Of a stretch of DNA of 44,609 nucleotides, positions 1 to 8,336 are shown piece by piece; within the stretch, counting starts at the first letter, position 1; every line of letters begins with the position of its first letter. The stretch is from an uncultured bacterium (GTDB lineage Bacteria; Bacteroidota; Bacteroidia; Bacteroidales; Bacteroidaceae): positions 1 through 44,609 of the forward strand of contig CAJMMQ010000020.1 in the NCBI GenBank assembly GCA_905214625.1. Direction: 5' to 3'. Both the position numbers and the translations under genes were made by a program. The notes beneath the pieces were generated by a model. The model was not told the DNA's origin and did not search any database. It worked only from the letters and a program-made list of their open reading frames with translations.

Positions 1-50
1 GCCTGCGCCGATGGTACTGCAATGCAATGCGGGAGAGTAGGAGGCCGCCT
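1..50 (+). rRNA. rrf: 5S ribosomal RNA, 3' end (partial)
   Basis: The first 50 bases read like the 3' third of a bacterial 5S rRNA: CGCCGATGGTACTGC, then GGGAGAGTAGG, then a terminal GGCCGCC that would pair with the missing 5' end. A rho-independent terminator follows directly. The window therefore starts at the very end of an rRNA operon on the plus strand. The exact 3' nucleotide is estimated. Confidence 0.88.
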
Positions 51-62
51 TTTTTTCGGGAT

Positions 63-102
63 GAGTCCCTGACGTCAGTGATGATGTCAGGGACTCTTTT
101 TT
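63..102 (+). terminator. rRNA operon terminator
   Basis: A hairpin with arms GAGTCCCTGACGTCA and TGATGTCAGGGACTC (nearly perfect) is followed by a run of T. It sits immediately after the 5S rRNA. Bases 103-279 hold no gene; only a loosely repeated GATGACGGG-like stretch and a short TCTGTCCC/GGGACAGA inverted pair are visible. Confidence 0.9.
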
Positions 103-279
103 GTCTGTCCCCTGGTATGGGACTGACGGGGCGGATGACGCTTATGGGATGACGGGACAGATGAATCCGGTGATGCCAAGGCTTGTGGAGCGATGCTAGT
201 GGTGAAATTGACTGGACTAGTGATACAGAGAGGGAGTGATAAGACTGATGTTTTTTTGGAAATCAGAATTGTACTAAAG

Positions 280-1134
280 TCATTTGAATGATATTATTCC
301 CGGTAATGGAATATGCATTCCAGCAATGTCAATTTTATTTTCTGATGCAAATTTTATAATACTTTTTCGTGTTTGAATGGCTTTTGTGTGATTCATGTCG
401 TATGATGCGCAGTATTCAGGATGAAGAACCTGTAATGCTGCCCCGTGGATTATATCACCAGCTACAAGTACTTTGTTGTTTACATTATAAATGGTGTGGC
501 CTGGTGTATGTCCACTTCCGTCAAGTGCTATGACGTTTCCCGGCAGTGTGTCTCCAAACTCAAAAAGATGCAATTGCTTTTCGTATGCCTTCAATGTATT
601 TTTTGCCTGTGCTTTAGTTTTATCAGGCATTTTCATCCATCCTTCGTATTCTTTGCGTGAGACATAGATATCTGCATTGGTGAATACAGGTTTACCGTTT
701 TTCATCATGCCGCCGATGTGGTCGCCATGTAAGTGTGTCAGGTATATGTATTTTATGTCTTCTGGCTTATTTTTGAGTTTGGTAAGCAGTTGGCTGTCGG
801 GAGCTCCCAGACCGGTGTCGAAGAGTATTGTTATGTTTCCACTATTAATCAGAAATGCATTCATGGATGAAGGGATACCGTTGCGTATGCCAAGACTGTC
901 AATAAGCCGTTCCTCAATTTTCCCGAAAAGACTTAACGGCATCATTCGTTCTTCTTTGTTGTCTTTTATGCACGTGATGTTAACTTCTTTGTTTTCTGCT
1001 GTTTTGGCAGTCGTCTGATTTGATGTCATTTGCGTTTGATTGTCTTTGGCGTTGTTCTGCTTATTATCTTTGCACGCCACGTTGAGCGTAAGTGCCGACA
1101 GCAGCATTATGCCGATACCAGATAATGTTTTCAT
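280..1134 (-). CDS. MBL-fold metallo-hydrolase, predicted lipoprotein
   Basis: 284 aa. The N-terminus has a hydrophobic segment ending in a Cys (Cys21, preceded by NVA, an imperfect lipobox), so a lipoprotein or exported enzyme is likely. The metallo-beta-lactamase fold is supported by HLHGDH at residues 134-139, His213 in PGHT, Asp227 in AGDIIHG and a late His274. These are the usual di-zinc ligands. Family members are hydrolases with varied substrates (lactones, thioesters, beta-lactams); the substrate cannot be read here. The stretch between the Cys and the fold (about residues 22-50) is polar, Asn/Gln/Lys/Thr-rich, as in tethered lipoproteins. The gene starts 30 nt downstream of the serine dehydratase stop on the same strand, so the two may be co-transcribed. 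Confidence 0.85.
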   Translation of the reverse strand: MKTLSGIGIMLLSALTLNVACKDNKQNNAKDNQTQMTSNQTTAKTAENKEVNITCIKDNKEERMMPLSLFGKIEERLIDSLGIRNGIPSSMNAFLINSGNITILFDTGLGAPDSQLLTKLKNKPEDIKYIYLTHLHGDHIGGMMKNGKPVFTNADIYVSRKEYEGWMKMPDKTKAQAKNTLKAYEKQLHLFEFGDTLPGNVIALDGSGHTPGHTIYNVNNKVLVAGDIIHGAALQVLHPEYCASYDMNHTKAIQTRKSIIKFASENKIDIAGMHIPLPGIISFK

Positions 1135-1164
1135 GGTGTGTAAAATTTAGGTTGCGGTGTAGAG

Positions 1165-2382
1165 TCAGATGTCTTTTGCGTAAAAGCTTTTTGCAAGTCC
1201 GCCCTCGCTCGTTTCTTTGTATAGCGATGGAATGTCGTGGCCGGTATGTTTCATTACATCAACCACTTTATCGAACGACACGCGGTGATTTCCGTCGGAA
1301 AAAGCTGAATATAGATTGGCGTCGAGTGCGCGCGTGGCAGCAAATGCATTACGTTCGATGCAGGGTATTTGTACAAGACCGCATACAGGGTCGCATGTCA
1401 TTCCAAGGTGGTGTTCCAGTCCCATTTCTGCTGCGTATTCAATTTGCGACGGACTTCCGCCAAACAGCTGACATGCTGCTCCCGAGGCCATAGCGCATGC
1501 TACCCCAACCTCACCCTGACAGCCTACGTCTGCTCCTGATATTGAGGCGTTTTGCTTTACGATATTGCCAATAAGTCCGGCTGTAGCCAGGGCATGCAGT
1601 ATGCGTGAGTCGTTGAAATTATGGCCTTTGGCGAGATGATAGAGCACGGCCGGCAGCACTCCGCAGGCACCGCATGTCGGAGCCGTTACGATTGTTCCGC
1701 CTGAGGCGTTCTCCTCGCTTACGGCCAGGGCATAGGCGTATACAAGTCCTCGTGTCTGGAGCGACTGTTTGTATCCCGAAGCCTTGACATAATATACCGG
1801 AGCCTTACGTGTCAGGTTTAGCGGTCCGGGCAGCCTGCCTTCATGATTTATGCCGCGTTCTACGGCTTTCTGCATTGTATGCCACACTTCGAGAAGGTAG
1901 TCCCAGAATCCGGAATCTTCGCATTGTTCAACATATTCCCAATAATTACGTCCTGTTTTGTTACACCATTTCATAATCTCTGTCATGGTATTCATGTCGT
2001 ACACTTCTGGTGTGTTGAATATGTCGCTGTTTCCTGTACCTTCAGACAGTGCGCCTCCGCCTATGCTGTAGACGGTCCACTCGTCTGCCACTTTATCTTC
2101 ATCGGCATAAGCAACAAATTTCATTCCGTTGGGATGATAGGGCAGAAACACCGACGGCTGCCAGTCGATTTCTACCGGAGCCGCTGCCGACAGCACTTCT
2201 ATGATGGCCGTGTCGGTCATGTGTCCTTTGCCTGTGGCTGCCAGACTGCCGTATAGAGTTACTTTGAAAGCTTTGGCGTATGGGTTTTTATCCATGAAGA
2301 TTTTGGCAGCCTTTTGCGGCCCCATTGTATGGCTGCTTGACGGACCTTTACCTATTTTATATAATTCTCTTAATGATTTCAT
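1165..2382 (-). CDS. sdaA: L-serine ammonia-lyase, iron-sulfur type
   Basis: 405 aa from the chosen ATG; an upstream in-frame ATG would add 15 residues that overlap the promoter, so the shorter start is preferred. The enzyme converts L-serine to pyruvate and ammonia with a 4Fe-4S cluster. Seen in the sequence: the N-terminal SSSHTMGP motif (residues 15-22), then PTCGACG, GCQGEVGVACAMA and CDPVCGLVQIPC, which hold the Cys residues expected for the cluster. The beta and alpha domains are in one chain, as in E. coli SdaA and most Bacteroidetes. The gene has its own good promoter and is followed by the MBL-fold gene. Confidence 0.95.
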   Translation of the reverse strand: MKSLRELYKIGKGPSSSHTMGPQKAAKIFMDKNPYAKAFKVTLYGSLAATGKGHMTDTAIIEVLSAAAPVEIDWQPSVFLPYHPNGMKFVAYADEDKVADEWTVYSIGGGALSEGTGNSDIFNTPEVYDMNTMTEIMKWCNKTGRNYWEYVEQCEDSGFWDYLLEVWHTMQKAVERGINHEGRLPGPLNLTRKAPVYYVKASGYKQSLQTRGLVYAYALAVSEENASGGTIVTAPTCGACGVLPAVLYHLAKGHNFNDSRILHALATAGLIGNIVKQNASISGADVGCQGEVGVACAMASGAACQLFGGSPSQIEYAAEMGLEHHLGMTCDPVCGLVQIPCIERNAFAATRALDANLYSAFSDGNHRVSFDKVVDVMKHTGHDIPSLYKETSEGGLAKSFYAKDI

Positions 2383-2406
2383 CGTGTTTTGTTTTGCTAT
2401 ATGATG

Positions 2407-2437
2407 CAAATTTAACAGAAAGAGCATTAATTACAAA
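2407..2437 (-). promoter_or_regulatory. Bacteroidetes-type promoter of sdaA
   Basis: On the minus strand TTTG (2437-2434) is followed after 19 nt by TAAATTTG (2414-2407), matching the Bacteroidetes sigma-ABfr consensus TTTG-N19/20-TAnnTTTG. The predicted transcript start lies about 20 nt upstream of the sdaA ATG at 2382. Confidence 0.75.
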
Positions 2438-3445
2438 ATAAATTGACAGCTTTTTTGAGTAATCATATTTTATGATTTGGTTTGATTTATTTATAATTGT
2501 TTTATTAAGCGCAAAAGCCTTGGTCTCTAATAGTTTTGTTTGTTTTTATAGAATCATTTGCACTTTGAGTGTATTATATATAGGTGTGTATTTTTCTTCA
2601 TGGCCGTGAGCTTAATCATCTGGTATGCGGCAATAGATACAAACGCTTATGTTTAAATGTAAGTAAAAAGTAGATAAATGTGCCATTATGTTATGTGTGG
2701 CATGTACGGAAAAAATGATAAAATAGATTTTAGGCTATGCATATTTGGTCACGTTTTATGGCTAAGGCATGTATTTCAGACGCCATAATGTATGAAAGTG
2801 AGTGCAAAAACCGGTTTTTGTGTTGTAAACGGTAGCGTTTTTATACTCCAGACAGCCATGTGTTGCAGGCTAAAAGGTCATCTTTCAGCATGTAAAAGAT
2901 GACCTTTTAACATCCGGTAATTATAATTCTGTTGCACATGTTGCCTTGTCGGTGCTTGAACATGCTTGAAGTCAGCGGTTTATGTTTGCACACGTATTTT
3001 GCCATTTTCCCGTTATGAAATGTATATTAATAATGTTTATTGCTGTTTTGGAACGTTGTCTGAAATCATAAAGTAAGTAAAATCTTTAAATTTGTGTCAA
3101 TTTGTTGATGTTGGCGCCGTGCGTGCCCGTATCATTCCAGATTGCTCATAGGCATGCAGCCGTGCCTTTGTTTTGTGTTGAGTGTATCTTCGTCAGCAAT
3201 AGTCGTTGTGTAATGTGTTTCCCGTCTGACAGGCGATTTACGGTCGGCTGTATATTTGTGAGCATAGACGAGGCACGAAACAATAAGCCAGGCACATAGG
3301 CAGAAGTTAACGGCAAATATAGAAAAGTGTAAATACATTATTATTTTCTTATGTCAAAATATAGCTTTTTTTATGAAATTGTGTATATTTGCAAAATGTG
3401 TGGCGGCAGATGCGCGTTGCCGTTTGAGGGTAAAATTACAGTAAC
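2438..3445. other. gene-free spacer of about 1 kb
   Basis: I see no convincing gene here. Short reading frames lack codon bias and recognisable motifs. The stretch is AT-rich and contains one perfect hairpin repeat (2871-2909). A TATATTTG box at 3384-3391, without a good -33 partner, may serve the next gene. A small RNA cannot be excluded. Confidence 0.5.
2871..2909. repeat. AAAAGG-type hairpin repeat, copy 1
   Basis: TAAAAGGTCATCTTT (2871-2885) pairs perfectly over 15 bp with AAAGATGACCTTTTA (2895-2909) across a 9-nt loop. It lies upstream of sdaA and upstream of the next plus-strand gene, so it is not at the 3' end of either. Related hairpins occur near 14288, 23022, 33971 and 40772. Confidence 0.75.
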
Positions 3446-4078
3446 ATGGCTAAATGCGGCATGGAAAACAATATTGGCAGGCTCAGACGCATGCTTGTGT
3501 GGCTTGGCAGAATGCGCCACAGCCGCGGTTTTGGCGTGCAGTCGCCGTGGGCCTACCGCATGGTGCGCTATGTCATCAACGAGCATTATCCCTATTACGC
3601 ATACGAGAGTCTGGCTCTGAGCTATCCCGGCCTCGGCGTGGTGGAGCGCAAGATGTGCGAGCTGTGCCTCAGGCTGGCCAACAGCGTGCAGCCCTCGCTC
3701 GTTGTCAACTTCGACGATGCCGGCGGCGCTTACGGCGCATATTTCAGTGCCGGATGCCGCAAGGCGCGCATCGAGAGCGTCAGTTCTGCCTTGTCGCCCG
3801 TGCGCCTTTCCGACATGCTTGCCGGCTGCGGCGGGCGCTTCGTGGCAAGGCTCGTTCCTTGCAGGGGGCTTAGCGACCAGCTGGCCTCTATATGCGGTGT
3901 GGCCGGTGCCGGTTCTGCGGTAGTGGTGCACGGCATATATTCTGATGCCTCCGCGAGCCGTGAGTGGCGACGTATAGTGAGCGACGAGCCCGGCGTGGTT
4001 ACGTTCGACCTGTATTATTGCGGACTGGTGTTTTTCGACGAGAAACGTTATAAACAAAATTACATAATTAACTTTTAA
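3446..4078 (+). CDS. Bacteroidetes methyltransferase-like protein, probably degenerate
   Basis: 210 aa. The N-terminal RHSRGFGVQSPWAYRMV segment (about residues 24-40) and the C-terminal DLYYCGLVFFD...KQNYIINF resemble a Bacteroidetes family usually annotated as class I SAM-dependent (O-)methyltransferase. The expected glycine-rich SAM loop is not clear: the equivalent region reads NFDDAGGAYGAYFSAG, so binding of SAM is doubtful. It may be a divergent member that has lost catalysis. The stop lies 7 nt before the cobalamin adenosyltransferase start, so the two are probably one operon. A second ATG 15 nt downstream (MENNIG) is an equally possible start. Function is not established. Confidence 0.6.
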   Translation: MAKCGMENNIGRLRRMLVWLGRMRHSRGFGVQSPWAYRMVRYVINEHYPYYAYESLALSYPGLGVVERKMCELCLRLANSVQPSLVVNFDDAGGAYGAYFSAGCRKARIESVSSALSPVRLSDMLAGCGGRFVARLVPCRGLSDQLASICGVAGAGSAVVVHGIYSDASASREWRRIVSDEPGVVTFDLYYCGLVFFDEKRYKQNYIINF

Positions 4079-4085
4079 ATCCATT

Positions 4086-4655
4086 ATGGCTATGAAGATG
4101 ACGAAGGTATATACAAAGACCGGCGACAATGGCACCACAAGTTTGGTGGGAGGTGTCAGAGTAGAGAAAACAAACGCACGCATAGAGGCTTACGGCACGG
4201 TCGACGAGCTCAGCGCCCATCTCGGCATGCTGGCTTCTTTCTTGAAGGATGGCGAGGACAAGGAGTTTATCTACAGAATACAGCGCAACCTTTTTACCGT
4301 ATGCTCGTATCTTGCCACCGACAAGACTCAGACAGCCCTGGCACCCTCGTACACGCTTAATCCGGAAGAAGTGACGGCCATTGAGGAGGAAATCGACGTC
4401 ATCACGGCCAACATCCCTCCGCAGACAACGTTCATCCTGCCCGGAGGATCACACGGAGCAGCCCTTGCCCACGTGTGCCGCACGGTGTGCCGCAGGGCCG
4501 AGCGCCGCATATTCAGGCTCGACGAGCAGACAGAGCTCGACCCCGAGGTTATGCAGTATATGAACCGTTTGTCGGATTATCTTTTCGTATTGGCGAGAAA
4601 ATTAAACTTTATTTACGGAGTGAGAGAAAAAATCTGGAAGAAACCTTGCAAATAA
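4086..4655 (+). CDS. cob(I)yrinic acid a,c-diamide adenosyltransferase, PduO type
   Basis: 189 aa, the usual length of PduO-type ATP:cob(I)alamin adenosyltransferases, which make adenosylcobalamin from ATP and reduced corrinoid as a trimer. The N-terminal ATP-binding segment TKTGDNGTTSLVGG is near residues 9-22, followed by the dimer/trimer helix YGTVDELSAHLG. The C-terminal signature PGGSHGAALAHVCRTVCRRAER carries the Arg and Glu residues of the active site. It lies 7 nt after the preceding gene. Nothing about the cobalamin-dependent partner enzyme is visible in the window. A start at the internal ATG two codons later is possible. Confidence 0.92.
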   Translation: MAMKMTKVYTKTGDNGTTSLVGGVRVEKTNARIEAYGTVDELSAHLGMLASFLKDGEDKEFIYRIQRNLFTVCSYLATDKTQTALAPSYTLNPEEVTAIEEEIDVITANIPPQTTFILPGGSHGAALAHVCRTVCRRAERRIFRLDEQTELDPEVMQYMNRLSDYLFVLARKLNFIYGVREKIWKKPCK

Positions 4656-4675
4656 GAAAAAATATAGTACTTTTG
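4645..4675 (+). promoter_or_regulatory. promoter for the DUF2795 gene
   Basis: CTTG (4645-4648), a 19-nt spacer and TACTTTTG (4668-4675) fit the Bacteroidetes promoter pattern with one deviation at -33. It begins inside the last codons of the adenosyltransferase gene and drives the short gene starting at 4708. Confidence 0.6.
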
Positions 4676-4707
4676 TGCTGTATTAGAAACGTAAATTTTT
4701 TTAGGTT

Positions 4708-4929
4708 ATGTATTGGACACTTGAATTAGCTTCAAAACTTGAAGATGCACCGTGGCCTGCAACAAAAGACGAATTAATCGATTATGCAATCCGCTCGGGT
4801 GCTCCTCTGGAAGTGCTGGAAAATCTGCAGGAAATAGAAGACGAGGGCGATGTTTACGAGAGCATCGAGGATATATGGCCAGACTATCCTACCAAGGAGG
4901 ATTTCTTGTTTAACGAAGACGAATATTGA
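4708..4929 (+). CDS. DUF2795 family protein
   Basis: 73 aa, complete. The sequence matches the short DUF2795 family that is near-universal in Bacteroidetes: WPATKDELIDYAIRSGAP near the start, then an ENLQEIEDEGDVYESIEDIW segment, and an acidic FLFNEDEY end. The protein is small, soluble and strongly acidic. No biochemical role is known to me. It has its own promoter and a terminator directly after the stop, so it appears monocistronic, lying just before the type IX secretion operon. Confidence 0.93.
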   Translation: MYWTLELASKLEDAPWPATKDELIDYAIRSGAPLEVLENLQEIEDEGDVYESIEDIWPDYPTKEDFLFNEDEY

Positions 4930-4941
4930 TTTAATTTGATA

Positions 4942-4977
4942 AAAAGGGCAGCTCGCACAAAAAGAGCCGCCCTTTTG
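4942..4977 (+). terminator. terminator after the DUF2795 gene
   Basis: AAAAGGGCAGCTC (4942-4954) pairs with GAGCCGCCCTTTT (4964-4976) with one mismatch. The right arm ends in the T stretch and the left arm in A, so it can work as a short intrinsic terminator. Confidence 0.7.
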
Positions 4978-5013
4978 CATACAATAAAATTGCATGGCTT
5001 GCGTTATATTGTC

Positions 5014-5952
5014 GTGCGAATACGTCTTTTTACCATATTGACAGTGTTGCTGCTGGCCTCGGCAAGGGTCAGTGCGCAATATGACGCGTCTTTCAGTCAC
5101 TACTGGGACCTCGAGCCGTACTATAATCCCGGCTCCGTGGGCAAGGCCTCAAAGCTGAACATCGCGGCGGTGTATGCCCTCAGCTTTGCCGGATTTGAGA
5201 ACAATCCGCGCTCAATGTACGTCAGCGCCGACATGCCGCTGTATTTTCTTAACAACTATCATGGCGTGGGCCTCTCGCTCTTCAACGACCAGATAGGTCT
5301 GTTCACGCATCAGCGCCTGGCGTTGCAGTATGCCTACAAGCACAAACTGTTCGGCGGAATGATAAGTGCGGGCGTGCAGCTCGGGCTGCTGAGCGAAGGC
5401 TTCGACGGCTCAAAGCTCGACCTTGAAGACTCCAGCGACCCTGCCTTCACAACGTCTGACGTCAACGGTAGCGCCTTCGACGTGGGCTTCGGACTGTATT
5501 ACACACACGGCCCCTGGTATGTGGGCGTGTCGGCCCAGCATGTTACTGCGCCGCTCGTAGAACTGGGCGAAACCAACGAATTGCAGATAGATCCTACATT
5601 TTATTTGACCGGCGGATACAATATTAAACTAAGAAATCCGTTTCTTACAATACATCCCTCTGTGCTTTTGCGCACCGACGGAGTGGCCTGGAGAGGCGAC
5701 GTGTCGGGCCGGCTGGTCTATACAAACGACAAGAAGATGCTCTACGGGGGCGTTTCGTACAGCCCCACAAACTCTGTCACTGTGCTCGTGGGCGGCAGTT
5801 TCCACGGCATAAACATAGGCTACAGCTATGAGGTTTACACCTCTGCCATCAACATGGGCAACGGCAGCCATGAGCTTTTCATAGGATATCAGACAACACT
5901 CAACCTTTATAAAAAAGGAAAGAATAAACATAAAAGCGTGAGAATATTATAA
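5014..5952 (+). CDS. porP: PorP/SprF family type IX secretion outer-membrane protein
   Basis: 312 aa from the chosen GTG. The protein has a signal peptide (RIRLFTILTVLLLASARVSAQ) and a beta-barrel body with PorP/SprF features: the early SHYWDLEPYYNPGSVG segment, many alternating aromatic strands, and a GYQTTLNL end. PorP is an outer-membrane component of the type IX secretion system and in Porphyromonas is encoded just before porK, as here. Start choice is uncertain: there is no in-frame ATG before the mature protein. The open frame extends upstream to a TTG at 4936, but that codon lies before the terminator hairpin, so GTG at 5014 (or TTG at 4990) is more plausible. gldK begins 3 nt after the stop. 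Confidence 0.88.
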   Translation: MRIRLFTILTVLLLASARVSAQYDASFSHYWDLEPYYNPGSVGKASKLNIAAVYALSFAGFENNPRSMYVSADMPLYFLNNYHGVGLSLFNDQIGLFTHQRLALQYAYKHKLFGGMISAGVQLGLLSEGFDGSKLDLEDSSDPAFTTSDVNGSAFDVGFGLYYTHGPWYVGVSAQHVTAPLVELGETNELQIDPTFYLTGGYNIKLRNPFLTIHPSVLLRTDGVAWRGDVSGRLVYTNDKKMLYGGVSYSPTNSVTVLVGGSFHGINIGYSYEVYTSAINMGNGSHELFIGYQTTLNLYKKGKNKHKSVRIL

Positions 5953-5955
5953 GAT

Positions 5956-7398
5956 ATGAAAAAAATAAATACAATAATTGCCATTGGCGTGATTGTGCTC
6001 ACCACGCTCACAGCATGTTTCGGCGGACGCTCGGCGTCGCTCGGGCGAGGAGGCGAGGTGGTTGGCGTAAGCGGACGGGGATTCACCGAGCCCACGCCTT
6101 ACGGAATGACACTTATAAAGCGGGGCTTCCTCAAAATGGGTATAGAGAAGGAAGACAGCCTGTGGGGAAAGAAAACTCCCGTGAAGGAAATTTCGGTTGA
6201 CGGATTCTGGATGGACGAGACAGAGGTTACCAACTCTGAGTACAAGCAGTTTGTGTTCTGGGTGCGCGACTCCATCCTCCGCACACGTCTTGCCGACCCG
6301 TCTTACGGAGGCGACGAGAGCTATATGATAACCGAAGACAAAAACGGCGACCCCGTAACTCCGCACCTCAACTGGAAAAAACCGCTGCCGCGCAAACCTA
6401 ACGAGGATGAGCAGAGAGCCATCGAGAGCCTCTACGTTACTAATCCTGTTACAGGCGAGAAAATGCTCGACGCAAGTCAGATGAACTATCGTTACGAGGT
6501 TTACGACTATACAGCCGCAGCCCTGCGCCGCAACAGGCTCAACCCTGCAGAGCGCAACCTCAATACCGACATACCGGTTAATCCCGACGAAGTGGTAATG
6601 ATTTCAAAGGATACCGCATATATCGACGACGAAGGGCGCATTGTAAGACAGACCATCGACCGCCCTCTCAGCGGACCGTGGGACTTCCTCAACACATACA
6701 TCGTAAACGTATATCCCGACACCACATGCTGGGTCAACGATTTTGTAAACTCAGACAACGAAGCCTATATGCGCCTTTATTTCAGCAGTCCTACCTATAA
6801 CGACTATCCCGTAGTAGGCGTAACATGGGAACAGGCCAACGCCTTCTGCGCATGGCGCACCGACTATCTGCTTAAAGGTCTTGGCGGTGAGGCACGCTAC
6901 ATACAGCGCTATCGCCTGCCCACAGAGGCCGAGTGGGAGTATGCGGCACGTGGAAAGGAAGGCACGGAGTTTCCGTGGGAAACTGTCGACGTAAAGAACG
7001 ACAAAGGCTGTTTTTATGCAAACTTCAAGCCCGACCGCGGAAACTACACCGAAGACGGCAACCTCATAACCAGCCGTGTGGGCATATTCTCGTCCAACTC
7101 CAACGGACTGTTCGACATGGCGGGCAACGTGGCCGAGTGGACAAGCACCACGTATACCGAGGCCGGCATCGACGCCATGAACGACCTTAACCCCGAGTTG
7201 CGCTACAACGCAGCCAAGGAAGACCCCTATAAGCTCAAGAAAAAGAGTGTGCGCGGAGGCTCGTGGAAAGACCCCGAGTCGTTCATACGTTCGGCATGGC
7301 GCACATGGGAGTATCAGAACCAGCCCCGCTGCTACATCGGTTTCCGGTGTGTAAGAAGTCTGGCAAGCACAACAAGTTCAAAACAGAAAAAGAAGTAA
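5956..7398 (+). CDS. gldK: type IX secretion lipoprotein GldK/PorK
   Basis: 480 aa. The signal peptide ends in LTAC with lipidation at Cys21, followed by an FGE-sulfatase (SUMF1-like) domain: DGFWMDETEVTNSEYKQF, RLPTEAEWEYAARG, FDMAGNVAEW, VRGGSW and GFRCVRS. In this family the fold is structural. GldK (PorK) forms, with GldN (PorN), the periplasmic ring attached to the outer membrane. A lineage-specific insertion lies between the first conserved block and the RLPTEAEWEY block (roughly residues 110-290). It sits second in a porP-gldK-gldL-gldM-gldN operon, 2 nt before gldL. Confidence 0.97.
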   Translation: MKKINTIIAIGVIVLTTLTACFGGRSASLGRGGEVVGVSGRGFTEPTPYGMTLIKRGFLKMGIEKEDSLWGKKTPVKEISVDGFWMDETEVTNSEYKQFVFWVRDSILRTRLADPSYGGDESYMITEDKNGDPVTPHLNWKKPLPRKPNEDEQRAIESLYVTNPVTGEKMLDASQMNYRYEVYDYTAAALRRNRLNPAERNLNTDIPVNPDEVVMISKDTAYIDDEGRIVRQTIDRPLSGPWDFLNTYIVNVYPDTTCWVNDFVNSDNEAYMRLYFSSPTYNDYPVVGVTWEQANAFCAWRTDYLLKGLGGEARYIQRYRLPTEAEWEYAARGKEGTEFPWETVDVKNDKGCFYANFKPDRGNYTEDGNLITSRVGIFSSNSNGLFDMAGNVAEWTSTTYTEAGIDAMNDLNPELRYNAAKEDPYKLKKKSVRGGSWKDPESFIRSAWRTWEYQNQPRCYIGFRCVRSLASTTSSKQKKK

Positions 7399-7400
7399 AC

Positions 7401-8324
7401 ATGACAGAATACAGCAAATATAATATCATCTACCGCCTGCAAAGGTGGCTCGACAGCGTGCCGGGACAAACGTTCCTGAACTACGCTTACAGTTGGGGTG
7501 CGTCTATCGTTATCCTCGGTACATTGTTCAAGCTCACCCACCTGCCCGGAGCCAACATCATGTTGTATTTCGGTATGGGCACCGAGGTTATAGTGTTCTT
7601 CATTTCGGCCTTCGACCGTCCTTTCGACAAGACAGCCATAGGCAAGGAAATACCTACTCATGTAGGCAAGGAATATTCTGATGACGAAGACTTTGATGTG
7701 TCTGAAGCCGCAGACTACGACGCTCCCGCAGCGGCACCTCATGTTGCAGAACAGGGCGTTCCCGGCGGAAGTGTTGTTTATATTAATGCCGGAGGAGCCC
7801 GGCCGCAGTCTGTTTCAGACGGCGTTGTATCAGAAGGTGACGCTATCATGCCGTCAGACGGCGGACAGGAATCTGCCGGTGGCGGTTATGTTGCAGGCGA
7901 GTCTCATGCCGCAGCAGCCGGAACTGCTCCTCAAGGCGTGCCCGTTCAGCAGCCTTCAACAGGCTGGATAACAGCCCAACAGCAAGTTTCGCCCGAAATG
8001 GAAGAGGCCACAAGCAACTATGTTGAAGAACTAAAGAAACTCACCGACATGCTGGCCAAGGTGTCGGAGCAGAGCGCACGCCTTACGCGCGACTCAGAGG
8101 AGATGGAAAATCTCAACCGCACTCTCACCGGAATATGCAAGGTTTACGAGATGCAGCTTAAGGGCGCAAGCTCTCAGATTGGCACTATCGACCAGATAAA
8201 CGAGCAGTCGCGCAAGATGGCTTCACAGATAGAACAGCTTAACAAGATTTATGCCCGAATGATTGAGGCCATGACCGTCAACATGCGTGCGGCAACAAAC
8301 AACGGAAACAACGCAGAAGTATAA
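7401..8324 (+). CDS. gldL: type IX secretion motor protein GldL/PorL
   Basis: 307 aa from ATG 7401; the frame is open upstream but that part is a shadow of gldK. Two membrane helices lie at about residues 22-70. The second contains GMGTEVIVFFISAF with the conserved membrane Glu implicated in proton use by GldL. A long linker of low complexity (about 85-200; Gly, Ala, Gln, acidic) follows, then a C-terminal coiled coil rich in Glu, Gln and Leu. GldL and GldM form the inner-membrane, proton-driven motor of type IX secretion. The linker is unusually long and Gly/Ala-rich. gldM starts 12 nt downstream. Confidence 0.95.
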   Translation: MTEYSKYNIIYRLQRWLDSVPGQTFLNYAYSWGASIVILGTLFKLTHLPGANIMLYFGMGTEVIVFFISAFDRPFDKTAIGKEIPTHVGKEYSDDEDFDVSEAADYDAPAAAPHVAEQGVPGGSVVYINAGGARPQSVSDGVVSEGDAIMPSDGGQESAGGGYVAGESHAAAAGTAPQGVPVQQPSTGWITAQQQVSPEMEEATSNYVEELKKLTDMLAKVSEQSARLTRDSEEMENLNRTLTGICKVYEMQLKGASSQIGTIDQINEQSRKMASQIEQLNKIYARMIEAMTVNMRAATNNGNNAEV

Positions 8325-8336
8325 AAACGCAAGGCA

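Noticed and set aside
103..279. Possible small gene after the 5S terminator
   Set aside because: Only loosely repeated GATGACGGG-like sequence; no coding frame with a start and no convincing structure.
3371..4183. 270-codon minus-strand frame opposite the methyltransferase-like gene
   Set aside because: It has Ala/His/Arg-rich, low-meaning composition and mirrors the plus-strand gene; the plus-strand frame has family-like ends and the better context.
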